Source: Marivibrio halodurans
GTDB taxonomy: Bacteria; Pseudomonadota; Alphaproteobacteria; UBA8366; Aestuariispiraceae
Length of the DNA stretch: 64,000 nucleotides
Assembly: GCF_017963645.1 (NCBI RefSeq)
Contig: NZ_JAGMWN010000013.1
Span: forward strand, 38,782 to 102,781
Direction of reading: 5' to 3'
How positions within the stretch are numbered: the stretch's first letter is position 1; each line of letters begins with the position of its first letter. This document shows positions 25,763 through 33,917 of the stretch, one piece after another. The notes below the pieces were generated by a model. The model had not been told where the DNA came from, made no database searches, and was given only the letters and a program-made list of their open reading frames with translations. Both the position numbers and the translations under genes were made by a program.

Positions 25763-27013
25763 TCAGAGCAGCACCCGCGCGCGGATCGTGCCGGTCAGCG
25801 CGCGAAGCTGGCGCACCAGTTCGTCCGCCGTCTCCGGGTCCATGCTGCCATCGGAATCCAGGACAACATAACCGATTTCGCCCTGGGTCTGGTAATACTG
25901 GCCGGCGATGTTGGCGCCGTTGCGCGCGAAGATCTCGTTCATGCGGCCCAACTCCCCCGGTACGTTGCGCTGCACCTGGATGAAGCGCGTGCCGGCGGGG
26001 TGGCGGGGAAGCTGTACTTCCGGGAAATTGACCGCGCCGACCGTGGTGCCGACATCGGAATAATCGATCAGCTTGCGCGCCACCTCGTCGCCTATGCGCT
26101 CCTGCGCCTCCTCGGTGGAGCCGCCGACATGCGGGGTCAGGATCACGTTGTCGAGGCCGCGCAACGCGCTCTCGAAGCTTTCCTTGTTGGAGCCCGGCTC
26201 CTTCGGGAAGACGTCGATCGCCGCGCCGGCCAGATGACCGTCCCGCAGCGCGGCGGCCAGCGCGTCGATATCGACGACCGTGCCGCGCGCATTGTTGATG
26301 AGATAGCTGCCCGGGCGCATGCGCGCGATCTGCTCCGCGCCGATCATCATTTCCGTCGCGGCCGTCGCGGGGACATGCAAGGTCACGACATCCGCGCGTT
26401 CCAGCAGCGCGTCGAGGCTTTCCATCGGCTCCGCATTGCCGTGGCGCAGGCGGTCGGTGTGATCGTAATAGACGACGCGCATGCCCATGGATTCGGCCAG
26501 AACGGCAAGCTGGCTGCCGATATTGCCGTATCCGACGATGCCGAGGGTCTTGCCGCGCACCTCGAAGCTGCCGGTGGCCGATTTGTCCCAGCGTCCCTCA
26601 TGCGCCGCCTGGGCGCGCGGGAAGGTGCGGCGCATCAGCATCACGGTCTCCGCGATTGTAAGCTCGGCGACGCTTCGGGTGTTCGAGAAAGGGGCGTTGA
26701 AGACCGGAATCCCAAGATGATGCGCGGCTTCCAGGTCGACCTGATTGGTCCCGACGGAGAAACAGCCGATGGCGGCCAGTCGAGGGCAGGATTCAATCAC
26801 CCGTCGCGTCACCTTGCTGCGCGAGCGCACGCCGAGGAAGCGCACATCCTGCAGCGCCTCGATCAACGCTTCCTCGTCCAGGGCGGTCTTAAGATGCTCG
26901 ACATTGCGGTATCCGTTGGCGGCGAGTTGCTCCACCGCCGTGTTGGCGATGCCTTCGAGCAGCAGGAACTTCAGTTCGTGCTTGGGAACGGACGGGTTGG
27001 CGATCTTCGACAT
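25763..27013 (-). CDS. serA: D-3-phosphoglycerate dehydrogenase
   Basis: A 416-aa enzyme for the first step of serine synthesis. It is a D-isomer-specific 2-hydroxyacid dehydrogenase with N-terminal substrate domain (KFLLLEGIANTAVEQLAANG), Rossmann motif GIVGYGNIGSQLAVLAESMG, catalytic Arg in NNARGTVVDI and catalytic His in LTPHVGGSTEEAQ. The C-terminal ACT domain (RNVPGELGRMNEIFARNGAN) allows serine feedback. The length matches the E. coli-type enzyme (short form). ATG 27013 is preceded by GAGGGGA on the minus strand. The longer upstream open frame is not supported. Confidence 0.97.
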   Translation of the reverse strand: MSKIANPSVPKHELKFLLLEGIANTAVEQLAANGYRNVEHLKTALDEEALIEALQDVRFLGVRSRSKVTRRVIESCPRLAAIGCFSVGTNQVDLEAAHHLGIPVFNAPFSNTRSVAELTIAETVMLMRRTFPRAQAAHEGRWDKSATGSFEVRGKTLGIVGYGNIGSQLAVLAESMGMRVVYYDHTDRLRHGNAEPMESLDALLERADVVTLHVPATAATEMMIGAEQIARMRPGSYLINNARGTVVDIDALAAALRDGHLAGAAIDVFPKEPGSNKESFESALRGLDNVILTPHVGGSTEEAQERIGDEVARKLIDYSDVGTTVGAVNFPEVQLPRHPAGTRFIQVQRNVPGELGRMNEIFARNGANIAGQYYQTQGEIGYVVLDSDGSMDPETADELVRQLRALTGTIRARVLL

Positions 27014-27331
27014 GGGAACGGGTCCCCTCGGTTTTCGGAAAGAATGAAAGCAGGGTGAAGGGCGCCGCGGGGGCGCGGACCATTGCCCGTGGCTTGTTTC
27101 ACGACGACGGCGGAATGTCCAGCCACGCCCCCGTCCTATCCCGGGGATGCGCCGGTTCGTCGCGGATTGTCGGGGGATATCGGGAACGTTCGGCAATGAG
27201 AACGTTTCGGCTTTTTTTCCGTTGCGCGGGTTTTCCGCACTCCTTGCGGCTGCTAGGCTTCAAGGAGGCTAAGCGGGGAAAGACGAGAACGAACCGCACA
27301 ACGACATGGAATGCCGGAAGGAGATCAGCGC
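27014..27331. other. 318-bp divergent intergenic region between serA and the FKBP gene
   Basis: No credible gene. The region holds two GAACGTT elements (27184-27191 and 27200-27210) followed by a run of seven T. A plausible promoter for the FKBP gene lies at its right end: TTGCGG, an 18-bp spacer and GCTAAG, ending near 27273. The rest is GC-rich with no structure I can identify. Confidence 0.5.
27184..27210. promoter_or_regulatory. paired GAACGTT elements
   Basis: GAACGTTC (a perfect 8-bp palindrome) and GAACGTTTCGG are spaced 16 bp start to start in the serA/FKBP divergent region. Paired palindromic sites of this kind often bind a dimeric regulator. Function and regulator are unknown. Confidence 0.3.
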
Positions 27332-27763
27332 ATGAGCGCAGCGAAAGACGGCGACACGGTCAAGGTCCACTATACCGGTCGTCTGGAGGACGGGAGCGAG
27401 TTCGACAGCTCGCGCCAGCGGGAGCCGATCGAATTCAAGATCGGCGACGGCGAGATCCTGCCGGGCGTCGAGCAGGCGGTGGTCGGGCTGGAGCCGGGCG
27501 GCACCAACGAGGTGACGTTGCCGGCCGACGATGCCTATGGCCCGCGCCGTGACGACATGATCCAGGAGATCGAGCGCTCGGTCCTGCCGCAGGAGATCGA
27601 GCCGGAGGTCGGCCTCCAGCTCCAGGCGCAGTCGCCGAACGGCCAGCCGCTCCTCCTCACCATCACCGATGTGGGCGAGGAAAAGGTCACGGTCGACGCC
27701 AACCATCCGTTGGCCGGCAAGGACCTCACCTTCGAGGTCGAACTGGTCGAGGTGGTGAAGTAA
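27332..27763 (+). CDS. FKBP-type peptidyl-prolyl cis-trans isomerase (SlyD-like)
   Basis: A 143-aa cytoplasmic prolyl isomerase/chaperone. The FKBP half begins GDTVKVHYTGRLEDGSEFDS and contains GDGEILPGVEQAVVGLEPGG. An insert-in-flap chaperone segment follows (DAYGPRRDDMIQEIERSVLP), then the closing strand VDANHPLAGKDLTFEVELVEV. The His/Cys-rich metal-binding tail of enteric SlyD is missing. ATG 27332 is preceded by AAGGAGAT with 7-base spacing. The gene stands alone, with hairpins downstream. Confidence 0.94.
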   Translation: MSAAKDGDTVKVHYTGRLEDGSEFDSSRQREPIEFKIGDGEILPGVEQAVVGLEPGGTNEVTLPADDAYGPRRDDMIQEIERSVLPQEIEPEVGLQLQAQSPNGQPLLLTITDVGEEKVTVDANHPLAGKDLTFEVELVEVVK

Positions 27764-27772
27764 GGGACGATA

Positions 27773-27793
27773 CCCCTCGCGGCCCGCGAGGGG
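27773..27793 (+). terminator. GC-rich hairpin after the FKBP gene
   Basis: CCCCTCGCG and CGCGAGGGG form a perfect 9-bp stem with a 3-base loop, 10 bp past the FKBP stop. No T-run follows directly. About 32 bp later a related sequence (TCGCGGCCCGTTAGGGGCGC) repeats imperfectly. Confidence 0.4.
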
Positions 27794-27847
27794 CGCGCGG
27801 AACCGCCCTTTTCGCGGCCCGTTAGGGGCGCGCGGAATCGGCATGTG

Positions 27848-27885
27848 AATCCGGGCCGGTCCGATGGGCCGTGCCCGGATTTTCG
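27848..27885. terminator. bidirectional rho-independent-type terminator
   Basis: AATCCGGGC and GCCCGGATT make a perfect 9-bp stem, followed by TT CGT GTT on the plus strand. It lies between the convergent FKBP and Mpo1-like genes, where a shared terminator is expected. Confidence 0.6.
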
Positions 27886-27894
27886 TGTTATGAT

Positions 27895-28254
27895 CTAGGG
27901 CCGCCCGGTTCCGTCGCTTTCCACCCCGGCGGCGCGCAGTTCCCGGCCGAGCCGCCCGCCGAGCCACAGCAGGAACATCCGGAAATCGCTGACCAGCGAC
28001 CAGAGCGGATGGGTGAATGTCGCCGGCCGGTTCCGTTCCACGGCCATATGCGCGATCCAGGCGGGGCCGTATCCCGCCACCAGGGCCGCCGGCAGAAACC
28101 GCCAGTCCGCCAGCACCGCCGCCAGCGCGAGGCAGAGAAGCGCCGCGCCCGTGCCCGCGAAATGCAGGACGCGCGTGCCGGGCCGCGCATGTTCGCGCAG
28201 ATAATGCGGCCAGAAATCCCGATAGCGCGTGAATCGTGTCGTCCGCTCCGTCAT
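27895..28254 (-). CDS. Mpo1-like / DUF962 membrane protein
   Basis: A 119-aa membrane protein. Features of the DUF962 family are the start [20 protein letters not shown] followed by TRVLHFAGT, two hydrophobic helices, [20 protein letters not shown] and [17 protein letters not shown]. The conserved histidines match those that bind iron in yeast Mpo1, a 2-hydroxy fatty acid dioxygenase. Bacterial members are not well characterised. ATG 28254 is chosen over an upstream TTG at 28290. Confidence 0.85.
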   Translation of the reverse strand: MTERTTRFTRYRDFWPHYLREHARPGTRVLHFAGTGAALLCLALAAVLADWRFLPAALVAGYGPAWIAHMAVERNRPATFTHPLWSLVSDFRMFLLWLGGRLGRELRAAGVESDGTGRP

Positions 28255-28361
28255 GGAAGGGACTCTAATCCGCCACGCGGGCGTCTCCAACAGGGCGGTT
28301 TTGGAAGCCGGTTCCTGTTTGCCGTTTGCGGCGGCGGGGAACTGCGCTATGCAGCGATCCC

Positions 28362-28883
28362 ATGGCCGGTTCCGTTTCCTCTCCGATCCTACCCCCGCTC
28401 GATCGGGCGCTTCTGCCGCCGTTGCTGGCGGGTGCCGCCATGCTTTGGGTCGCGGGTGTCACATTGCCGATCCTGCAGGTGACGAAGCTTTTCCTGTGGG
28501 AGGACGAGATCGTGATCTGGCGCGCGACCTTCCAGGTCTTCGAGGAAGGGGCGGCCGTCCTCGGCGTGATTCTGTTGCTCTTCACTCTCGTCCTGCCGGT
28601 GATGAAGCTGGTCTCGACCTGCTATGCCCTGGCGGCGCTGGCGCGGGCCCGCACGGCCCAGGCGGCCCGGGGCCTCGCCTGGATCGAACGGTTCGGGAAA
28701 TGGTCGATGCTGGACGTCTTCGTGATCGCGGTCGCGGTCTTCGCGGCCAAGAGCGGTTGGCAGGCGGAGGCGACGGTGCGGCCCGGCCTTTATTGCTTCG
28801 CCGGCTTCGCGCTGTTGTCCTCGGGGCTCGCGCTGCGGGTCAAGCAACTGGCCCATCGCGCTGCCGTGATCGAGAGCCCCTGA
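28362..28883 (+). CDS. PqiA-like membrane protein
   Basis: A 173-aa inner-membrane protein resembling one half of paraquat-inducible protein A. It has about four helices ([40 protein letters not shown]). The motif [20 protein letters not shown] is diagnostic for PqiA. The usual N-terminal cysteine motifs and the partner MCE gene pqiB are absent nearby. The start is taken as ATG 28362, trimming 12 poorly supported residues. It is convergent with the 95-aa gene. Confidence 0.85.
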   Translation: MAGSVSSPILPPLDRALLPPLLAGAAMLWVAGVTLPILQVTKLFLWEDEIVIWRATFQVFEEGAAVLGVILLLFTLVLPVMKLVSTCYALAALARARTAQAARGLAWIERFGKWSMLDVFVIAVAVFAAKSGWQAEATVRPGLYCFAGFALLSSGLALRVKQLAHRAAVIESP

Positions 28884-28893
28884 CCCTTCTTGC

Positions 28894-29181
28894 CTAATCC
28901 TTCTTGGACGAGATCATCAGCAGGAACGGCGTCGGCGCGTCGTCGTCATGGATCAGCGTGCCCATGGCCGTGACCACGCGATGATGGTCGCGGTTCGCGA
29001 AGGCGGCGTTCAATTCATAGTCGATGGGAACGCGCGGGAAGATTTCCCTGTCCACATGCTCCATGAAGGCGCGCACGACGCGAACCGGCGTCCGGTCGAG
29101 CAGATCGTCGTCCGCTTCGAAATCGTACCGGCCTTCGCTACCGCTCGCCGCGTCCATCATCCGTGCCGTGAATAGCGCCAT
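28894..29181 (-). CDS. conserved-looking small hypothetical protein
   Basis: A 95-aa soluble protein with no signal or membrane segment. The sequence is well mixed (FEADDDLLDRTPVRVVRAFM, VPIDYELNAAFANRDHHRVV) and ends LLMISSKKD. A GGGAGGG Shine-Dalgarno precedes ATG 29181 on the minus strand. Codon use and complexity indicate a real gene. I do not recognise the family. It is divergent from the polytopic membrane protein gene. Confidence 0.7.
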   Translation of the reverse strand: MALFTARMMDAASGSEGRYDFEADDDLLDRTPVRVVRAFMEHVDREIFPRVPIDYELNAAFANRDHHRVVTAMGTLIHDDDAPTPFLLMISSKKD

Positions 29182-29321
29182 GATCGCTCGCCCTCCCTTC
29201 GATTCATGGGTGGAAGGGGCGAACCATACGCCGGTTTTATGACGCTATGCGGACACACCCGCTGGCCGTGTCGCCCACGACGCGTTATTCCCTAAGCCCA
29301 AAGCCCTATTCAGGAGGCAGG

Positions 29322-30203
29322 ATGCTGGATGTGACCGCGCCTTTCGGCGCCGGACTCGGGCCGGTCGGGCAGAGCGTGTTGATCCCGGCGCTCGCGGCGC
29401 TCGCCGTCGCGGCGCTCGTTCGCCTTCTCGGGGGCAAGGCGCGCGCGGCGCTGGCCGTGGCCTTGGGCCTCGGGGCCGCGCAACTGGCGATCGCCTGGGC
29501 CATCGGCGGCATGCCGAAGCTCGTGACGCCGGCGGCGGTGGATAAGCTCGTGCTGACGACCCTCGCCTTCGGACCGATCGCGGCGGGCATGTTGCGTCGC
29601 GGCCGGATGGAGCCGCGCGCCATCGCGCCGATCGCCGCGCTGGCGCCGGTGATATGGATTGCCTGGCCGCTCCTGGTTTCGCTCGACCCCGCGACATTGC
29701 CGCGGATCGTGGCCGCGCTCCTGGCGGCCGTCGCGGTCGCGCACGGGGTCGGCCGGGCGGAAGGGCGCGGCCTGCCCCTGCTGGTCGCGTTGATCGCGAT
29801 CGGGCTGGCGGGCGTGGCGCTCTTCGGGGCGACCTATCGCATGGCGCAGCTTTTCTCCGGTCTGGCGGTTGGCGCCTTGGCCGCGCCGTTGGCGGTTCTT
29901 CTCGCCGGCGGGGCGGCCGGGGGGATCGGCGCGGCGGTGGTCGGCGCGCCCTTCCGGTCGGCGGCGATCGCGGGGCTGGCCTCCGGCGCGGCGATCCTGC
30001 TGCTCTTCACCGTTGGGCCGCCCGTGGCGATGGCATTGCTGCTGCCGGCGGTGCTGGCGGGGCAATTGGTGCCGCTGCTGCCCGGGGGAGGCCGGTCGGG
30101 AAGCGTCGCCGCGACGCTCATGACGCTGTCGCTCGCGGCTCTGTCGGTCGCGGGGGCCGTCCTTATCGCCTGGGCGACGAGCGAACCTCTCTATCTGGGC
30201 TGA
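29322..30203 (+). CDS. polytopic membrane protein of unknown function
   Basis: A 293-aa, extremely Ala/Gly/Leu/Val-rich protein with about nine or ten predicted membrane helices (LIPALAALAVAALVRLL, LPLLVALIAIGLAGVALFG, VGPPVAMALLLPAVLAGQLV). No charged motif or known transporter signature stands out. ATG 29322 follows AGGAGG with 4-base spacing, so the 25 upstream residues in frame are excluded. It precedes the cytochrome b561-YceI operon by 103 bp, but no functional link can be read from the sequence. Confidence 0.75.
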   Translation: MLDVTAPFGAGLGPVGQSVLIPALAALAVAALVRLLGGKARAALAVALGLGAAQLAIAWAIGGMPKLVTPAAVDKLVLTTLAFGPIAAGMLRRGRMEPRAIAPIAALAPVIWIAWPLLVSLDPATLPRIVAALLAAVAVAHGVGRAEGRGLPLLVALIAIGLAGVALFGATYRMAQLFSGLAVGALAAPLAVLLAGGAAGGIGAAVVGAPFRSAAIAGLASGAAILLLFTVGPPVAMALLLPAVLAGQLVPLLPGGGRSGSVAATLMTLSLAALSVAGAVLIAWATSEPLYLG

Positions 30204-30306
30204 GACAATCCACCGGCCGTCAACACTCTGTTGCGGGGCGGATGCCTTGAAACCGGGCGCGTCGTGCGCATCTTGTTCGCGGTAACGGGAGGAGGAGGAG
30301 CCACCC

Positions 30307-30846
30307 ATGACCGCCACGCGTTACGATCCGGTCGCGCAGCTTCTGCATTGGGCGATGGCCGCGCTGATCGTCGGCAATTTCGCGCTCGGCCTCTATATGG
30401 ACGGCTTGCCGCCGGCGCCGCGGACCATCGAATTCTATAATCTGCACAAATCCATCGGCCTCGTCGTGCTGCTGCTGGCGGTCGCGCGGATTATCTGGCG
30501 CTTGCGCCATCCCGCGCCGCCGCTGCCGGATTACCATCCGCGCTGGGAGCGGGCGGCCGCGACGGCGAGCCATCATCTGCTCTATCTGCTGATCTTCGCC
30601 CAGCCGTTGACGGGGCTGCTGATCGCCTTCGCATCCAAATATCCGACGACCGTGTTCGGCCTCTTCAACCTGCCGAGCCCGATCGCGGCGAGCGAACAAC
30701 TGGCCGGCCTCGGCGGCGCGCTTCATTGGTGGGGGCAATGGGCGATGCTGGTGCTGGTCGCGATCCATGTCCTCGCCGCGTTGCGCCATCATTTCTGGCT
30801 ACGCAACGACGTCCTGAAACGCATGCTTCCCGGAGGGTCCGCGTGA
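30307..30846 (+). CDS. cytochrome b561
   Basis: A 179-aa inner-membrane diheme cytochrome of the CybB type that transfers electrons between quinol and periplasmic acceptors. It starts TATRYDPVAQLLHWAMAALI, with the first haem histidine in LLHW. It continues NLHKSIGLVVLLLAVARIIW (second histidine), ERAAATASHHLLYLLIFAQP and LLVAIHVLAALRHHF-type C-terminal histidines. A strong GGGAGGAGGAGGAG Shine-Dalgarno precedes ATG 30307. Its TGA overlaps the GTG start of the first YceI gene, so the two are coupled. Confidence 0.94.
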   Translation: MTATRYDPVAQLLHWAMAALIVGNFALGLYMDGLPPAPRTIEFYNLHKSIGLVVLLLAVARIIWRLRHPAPPLPDYHPRWERAAATASHHLLYLLIFAQPLTGLLIAFASKYPTTVFGLFNLPSPIAASEQLAGLGGALHWWGQWAMLVLVAIHVLAALRHHFWLRNDVLKRMLPGGSA

Positions 30847-31451
30847 AATCCCTGTTCTTCCATAAGTTCACCCCCGTGATCGTCCCGATGCTCGCCGCGC
30901 TCGCGTTCGCGTCGTCCGCGCCGGCGCATGCCCAGGATGCGCCACTCTGGCGGATGCGGCCGGCGGAAAGCGCGCTGACCTTCACGGCCTATCAATCCGG
31001 CGATCCGATCGAGGGGCGGTTCGAGGATTTCGACGCCGTGATCCATTTCGACCCCGACCGCCCGGAGGCCGGCGCCGTCGAGGTGACGATCCGCACGGCC
31101 AGCGCCACCACCGACGATTCGATGCGTGACGGCACGCTGAAATCCGCCGATCTCTTCAATGTCGAGGCCTATCCGACCGCCCGCTTCACCGCCGACCGGT
31201 TCGAGAAGGCGGCGGGCGAGAACGCCTATATCGCGCCCGGGGAGTTGACGCTGCGCGGCGTCACCAAGCCCGTGAGCTTGCCCTTCACCCTGACGATCGA
31301 AGGGGAGGGGGCGGGCGCCACCGCGCATGCGGCGGGCGGCATCACGATCCAACGGCTCGACCATGGTGTCGGGCAGGGTGATTGGGAGGACACATCCACC
31401 GTCGGCAATGACGTGGATATCGCCATCGATATCCGCGCGGTCCGTCAATGA
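30843..31451 (+). CDS. YceI-family periplasmic lipid-binding protein (first copy)
   Basis: A 202-aa secreted protein. A GTG start at 30843 lies in a GTGA overlap with the cytochrome stop and has GGAGGG upstream. The signal peptide runs to about APAHAQ (FTPVIVPMLAALAFASS core). The mature YceI fold shows WRMRPAESALTFTAYQSGDP, then MRDGTLKSADLFNVEAYPTA and LTLRGVTKPVSLPFTLTIEG. YceI proteins bind polyprenyl or quinone-like lipids in a lipocalin-like barrel. Pairing with cytochrome b561 is recurrent in Proteobacteria and suggests quinone handling. Confidence 0.93.
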   Translation: MKSLFFHKFTPVIVPMLAALAFASSAPAHAQDAPLWRMRPAESALTFTAYQSGDPIEGRFEDFDAVIHFDPDRPEAGAVEVTIRTASATTDDSMRDGTLKSADLFNVEAYPTARFTADRFEKAAGENAYIAPGELTLRGVTKPVSLPFTLTIEGEGAGATAHAAGGITIQRLDHGVGQGDWEDTSTVGNDVDIAIDIRAVRQ

Positions 31452-31546
31452 GGCGGGTGAACCGGCCCGCACGGTTCCGCGCGGCATCCGAGTCCGGACA
31501 TCCGGTCCGGCCGATCCATTCGACCGAGACGAAGGAGCATCGCATC

Positions 31547-32161
31547 ATGCCTCACATGACCAAGACCCTTTCCGGCCTCGCTTTCGCGGCGGGCGCCTTC
31601 GCCGCGATCACCCTCGCGCCCGCTCCGGCGGCGGCCGAGGCGGAGGAATATGAACTCGACAAGACGCACGCGGACGTCGTCTTCTGGGTCAGCCATCTGG
31701 GCTATTCCAACACCTGGGGCCGTTTCAACAGCATGGACGGCACGCTGGTCCTCGACCAGGAGGCGCCGGAGAACAGTTCCATCGCCATGGTGATCGACGC
31801 CGCCTCGATCGACACCAATCTGGGCAAGCGGGACGAGCATCTGCGCAGCCCCGATTTCCTGAATGCCGGGGAGTTTCCGGAAATCACCTTCTCCAGCACC
31901 GCGATCGAGAAGACCGGCGACAAGACCGCGACGGTCACCGGTGACTTCACGCTGGCCGGTGTCACCAAGACGATCAGCTTCGACGCGACCGTCAACAAGG
32001 TCGCGCCCTCCCCGATGGACAAGTCGAAGGAGATTGTCGGCCTGTCCGCCGAGACGACGATCGACCGCACCGAATACGGTGTCGATTACGGTGCCGGCGC
32101 CATCGGTAACGAGGTGAGGATTTTCATGGAACTCGAATTCATCCGCGCGGTCGGGGGCTGA
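31547..32161 (+). CDS. YceI-family periplasmic lipid-binding protein (second copy)
   Basis: A 204-aa secreted protein with signal peptide MPHMTKTLSGLAFAAGAFAA ending near APAAAEA. The mature part shows YELDKTHADVVFWVSHLGYS, RDEHLRSPDFLNAGEFPEIT, FTLAGVTKTISFDATVNKV and GLSAETTIDRTEYGVDYGA, the standard YceI pattern (closer to classical YceI than the first copy). GAAGGAG precedes ATG 31547. It is the third gene of the b561-yceI-yceI unit, followed by a clear terminator. Confidence 0.95.
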   Translation: MPHMTKTLSGLAFAAGAFAAITLAPAPAAAEAEEYELDKTHADVVFWVSHLGYSNTWGRFNSMDGTLVLDQEAPENSSIAMVIDAASIDTNLGKRDEHLRSPDFLNAGEFPEITFSSTAIEKTGDKTATVTGDFTLAGVTKTISFDATVNKVAPSPMDKSKEIVGLSAETTIDRTEYGVDYGAGAIGNEVRIFMELEFIRAVGG

Positions 32162-32190
32162 GCGCCCCTCTCGCGGAAAGTCCTATGGAA

Positions 32191-32223
32191 AAGCCCTCCG
32201 GTCCCACGGCCGGGGGGCTTTAT
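32191..32223 (+). terminator. rho-independent terminator of the cytochrome b561-yceI-yceI operon
   Basis: AAGCCCTCCGG and CCGGGGGGCTT pair over 11 positions with one T-G wobble and an 8-base loop, followed by TAT. It lies 30 bp after the second yceI stop, and the convergent lipoprotein gene ends just beyond. Confidence 0.75.
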
Positions 32224-32257
32224 CATGCGCCATTCTTTCCGGGTGTCGGCCCTGGCA

Positions 32258-32848
32258 TCAGCCGGTGGTCGCGGTGCCCCGGGCGGGTTCGCTCTTCAGC
32301 GGGGCGACGACGACGTCGATCTCCGTCCCGCCGTCGATCGGCATGATGCGCACGGTCGCGAATCGTTCGTCCCGGACATAGGTGATCGAGGTACGCTTGG
32401 AGCGCACGATCGCCGTCTCCCGCCAGCCGTAATTGGGCATCGACCGGCGCATGAACTCCACCACCTGGACCAGGGAATAGCCGTCGGCGCGCATTACCAC
32501 CTGGCCCGTCCATGTCTCGTCGTCGCCGATGATGACGGTATCGCCCAGCAGCACCTCCGAGCCCGGCGCGACTGGCAGCGAGGGAAGCTGCATCATGTCC
32601 GGCGGCATCTCCGCGTCCTGCTGACCGGCGCTGGAATCGCCGGAAATCGGCGTTCCGCCCCCGGCCGCGACGCGCGACGAACCGCCGCCACCGCCCAGAC
32701 TGCCATTGACGCAGGCCCCCAGCATCGGCACCAGCGCGAGCGCGAGAAGGGCCCGCCAGGAAATGCCCCACCGGTGCCGACGTGCCGATCGCCGCGAAGT
32801 CCTATCGGTTCCTTGCAAGGGAAGGCCCGCCCTCAGCCAATCATCCAT
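32258..32848 (-). CDS. predicted lipoprotein of unknown function
   Basis: A 196-aa protein. A basic N-terminus (TSRRSARRHRWGISW) precedes a hydrophobic core and lipobox LGAC (RALLALALVPMLGACVNG). A Gly/Ser-rich linker follows, then a folded domain with LLGDTVIIGDDETWTGQVVM, VQVVEFMRRSMPNYGWRE and SKRTSITYVRDERFATVRIM. The repeated alternation suggests a small alpha/beta domain. The family is not confidently identified. It lies directly upstream (minus strand) of the 3' side of the yceI operon and downstream of kdsB, 38 bp away. Confidence 0.75.
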   Translation of the reverse strand: MDDWLRAGLPLQGTDRTSRRSARRHRWGISWRALLALALVPMLGACVNGSLGGGGGSSRVAAGGGTPISGDSSAGQQDAEMPPDMMQLPSLPVAPGSEVLLGDTVIIGDDETWTGQVVMRADGYSLVQVVEFMRRSMPNYGWRETAIVRSKRTSITYVRDERFATVRIMPIDGGTEIDVVVAPLKSEPARGTATTG

Positions 32849-32886
32849 TTCCGATTGGGCCGTGATTCGCGCTTACCCTTCAAGGA

Positions 32887-33627
32887 TCAATCGCGCGTGG
32901 CCAGAAGGGCGCGCGCGCGGTCCAGATCCTCGGCCGTGTCGACGCCGAGCGGCACGGTCTCCACCGCCGCCACGTCGATGCGCATGCCGGCCTCCAGCGC
33001 GCGGAGCTGCTCCAGCTTTTCCCGGCGCTCCAGCACGCCGGGCGGCAGCGCGACGAACCGGTCCAGCGCCGCGCGCCGATAGGCATAGAGGCCGATATGG
33101 TGATAGAGCGGCCCGTCCCCCCATGGCGCGGTCGCGCGGGTGAAGGTGAGCGCACGGGCGATGCGCCGTTCCGCCGTCAGCGGCGCCACCGCCTTCACGA
33201 CATTGGGGTTGTCGCGTTCCTCGTCGCGCACGATCCGGGCAGCCAGCGTGGCGATGTCGACCGCCGGGTCGCGGGCGAGCGGCTCCAGCGCCGCGCGGAT
33301 CAGCCGGGGGTCGAGGGTCGGCAGATCGCCCTGCACATTGACCACGGTGTCATAGCGCCCGTCCGGGTCGCGCGTGGCGAGAGCCGCATGGATGCGGTCG
33401 GAACCCGACGGCAGGTCCGGGTCGGTCAGCACCGCCTCGCCGCCGGCGGCGGTGACGGCCTCCACGATCGCGGCTTCCCCGGCGGCCACCAGCACGGGGC
33501 CGGTATCGGCCTCCATCGCGCGGCGCCAGACCTGGACGATCATGGGAAGGCCCGCGATATCCGACAGCACCTTGTCGGGCAGGCGGGTGGAGCCGAGGCG
33601 GGCGGGAATGACGGTGATGACCTGCAT
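32887..33627 (-). CDS. kdsB: 3-deoxy-manno-octulosonate cytidylyltransferase
   Basis: A 246-aa enzyme that activates Kdo with CTP to CMP-Kdo for lipopolysaccharide core synthesis. Motifs are [20 protein letters not shown] at the N-terminus, [33 protein letters not shown] and [20 protein letters not shown]. The length is standard. The presence of kdsB implies a Kdo-containing LPS. It probably shares a transcript with the downstream lipoprotein gene. Confidence 0.96.
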   Translation of the reverse strand: MQVITVIPARLGSTRLPDKVLSDIAGLPMIVQVWRRAMEADTGPVLVAAGEAAIVEAVTAAGGEAVLTDPDLPSGSDRIHAALATRDPDGRYDTVVNVQGDLPTLDPRLIRAALEPLARDPAVDIATLAARIVRDEERDNPNVVKAVAPLTAERRIARALTFTRATAPWGDGPLYHHIGLYAYRRAALDRFVALPPGVLERREKLEQLRALEAGMRIDVAAVETVPLGVDTAEDLDRARALLATRD

Positions 33628-33802
33628 GGTTTCGGGACGCTATCTTCCGGAGAGTGGGATCGCCGTTTCGCCCGGCCGGGACAATTGGTCGCGTTCGCGG
33701 AGTCCCCGGAACGGGTGGAATGGCGCGCGCGGCCCATCATCGCGCCGGATGGCGGCATTGATTAAGGCGCGGCGACAGGATATATCGCACCGTCATGGGG
33801 GC

Positions 33803-33853
33803 AACCGGTTTGTCGAGGACGCGTCGCCACGCGTCCGGGCCGCGAAACCGGTT
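33803..33853. promoter_or_regulatory. nested inverted repeats upstream of the cytochrome c gene
   Basis: AACCGGTTT at 33803-33811 pairs with AAACCGGTT at 33845-33853. Inside lies GGACGCGT-cgcc-ACGCGTCC (33817-33836), a perfect 8-bp stem with a 4-base loop. The element ends 64 bp before ATG 33918. It may be a leader hairpin or an operator; kdsB diverges on the other side. Confidence 0.4.
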
Positions 33854-33917
33854 TGCGTTCGAAATATCGGTGACGGACGGTTCGCGTGCGACCCGTCGAT
33901 GACTTGGGGAACGGTCC

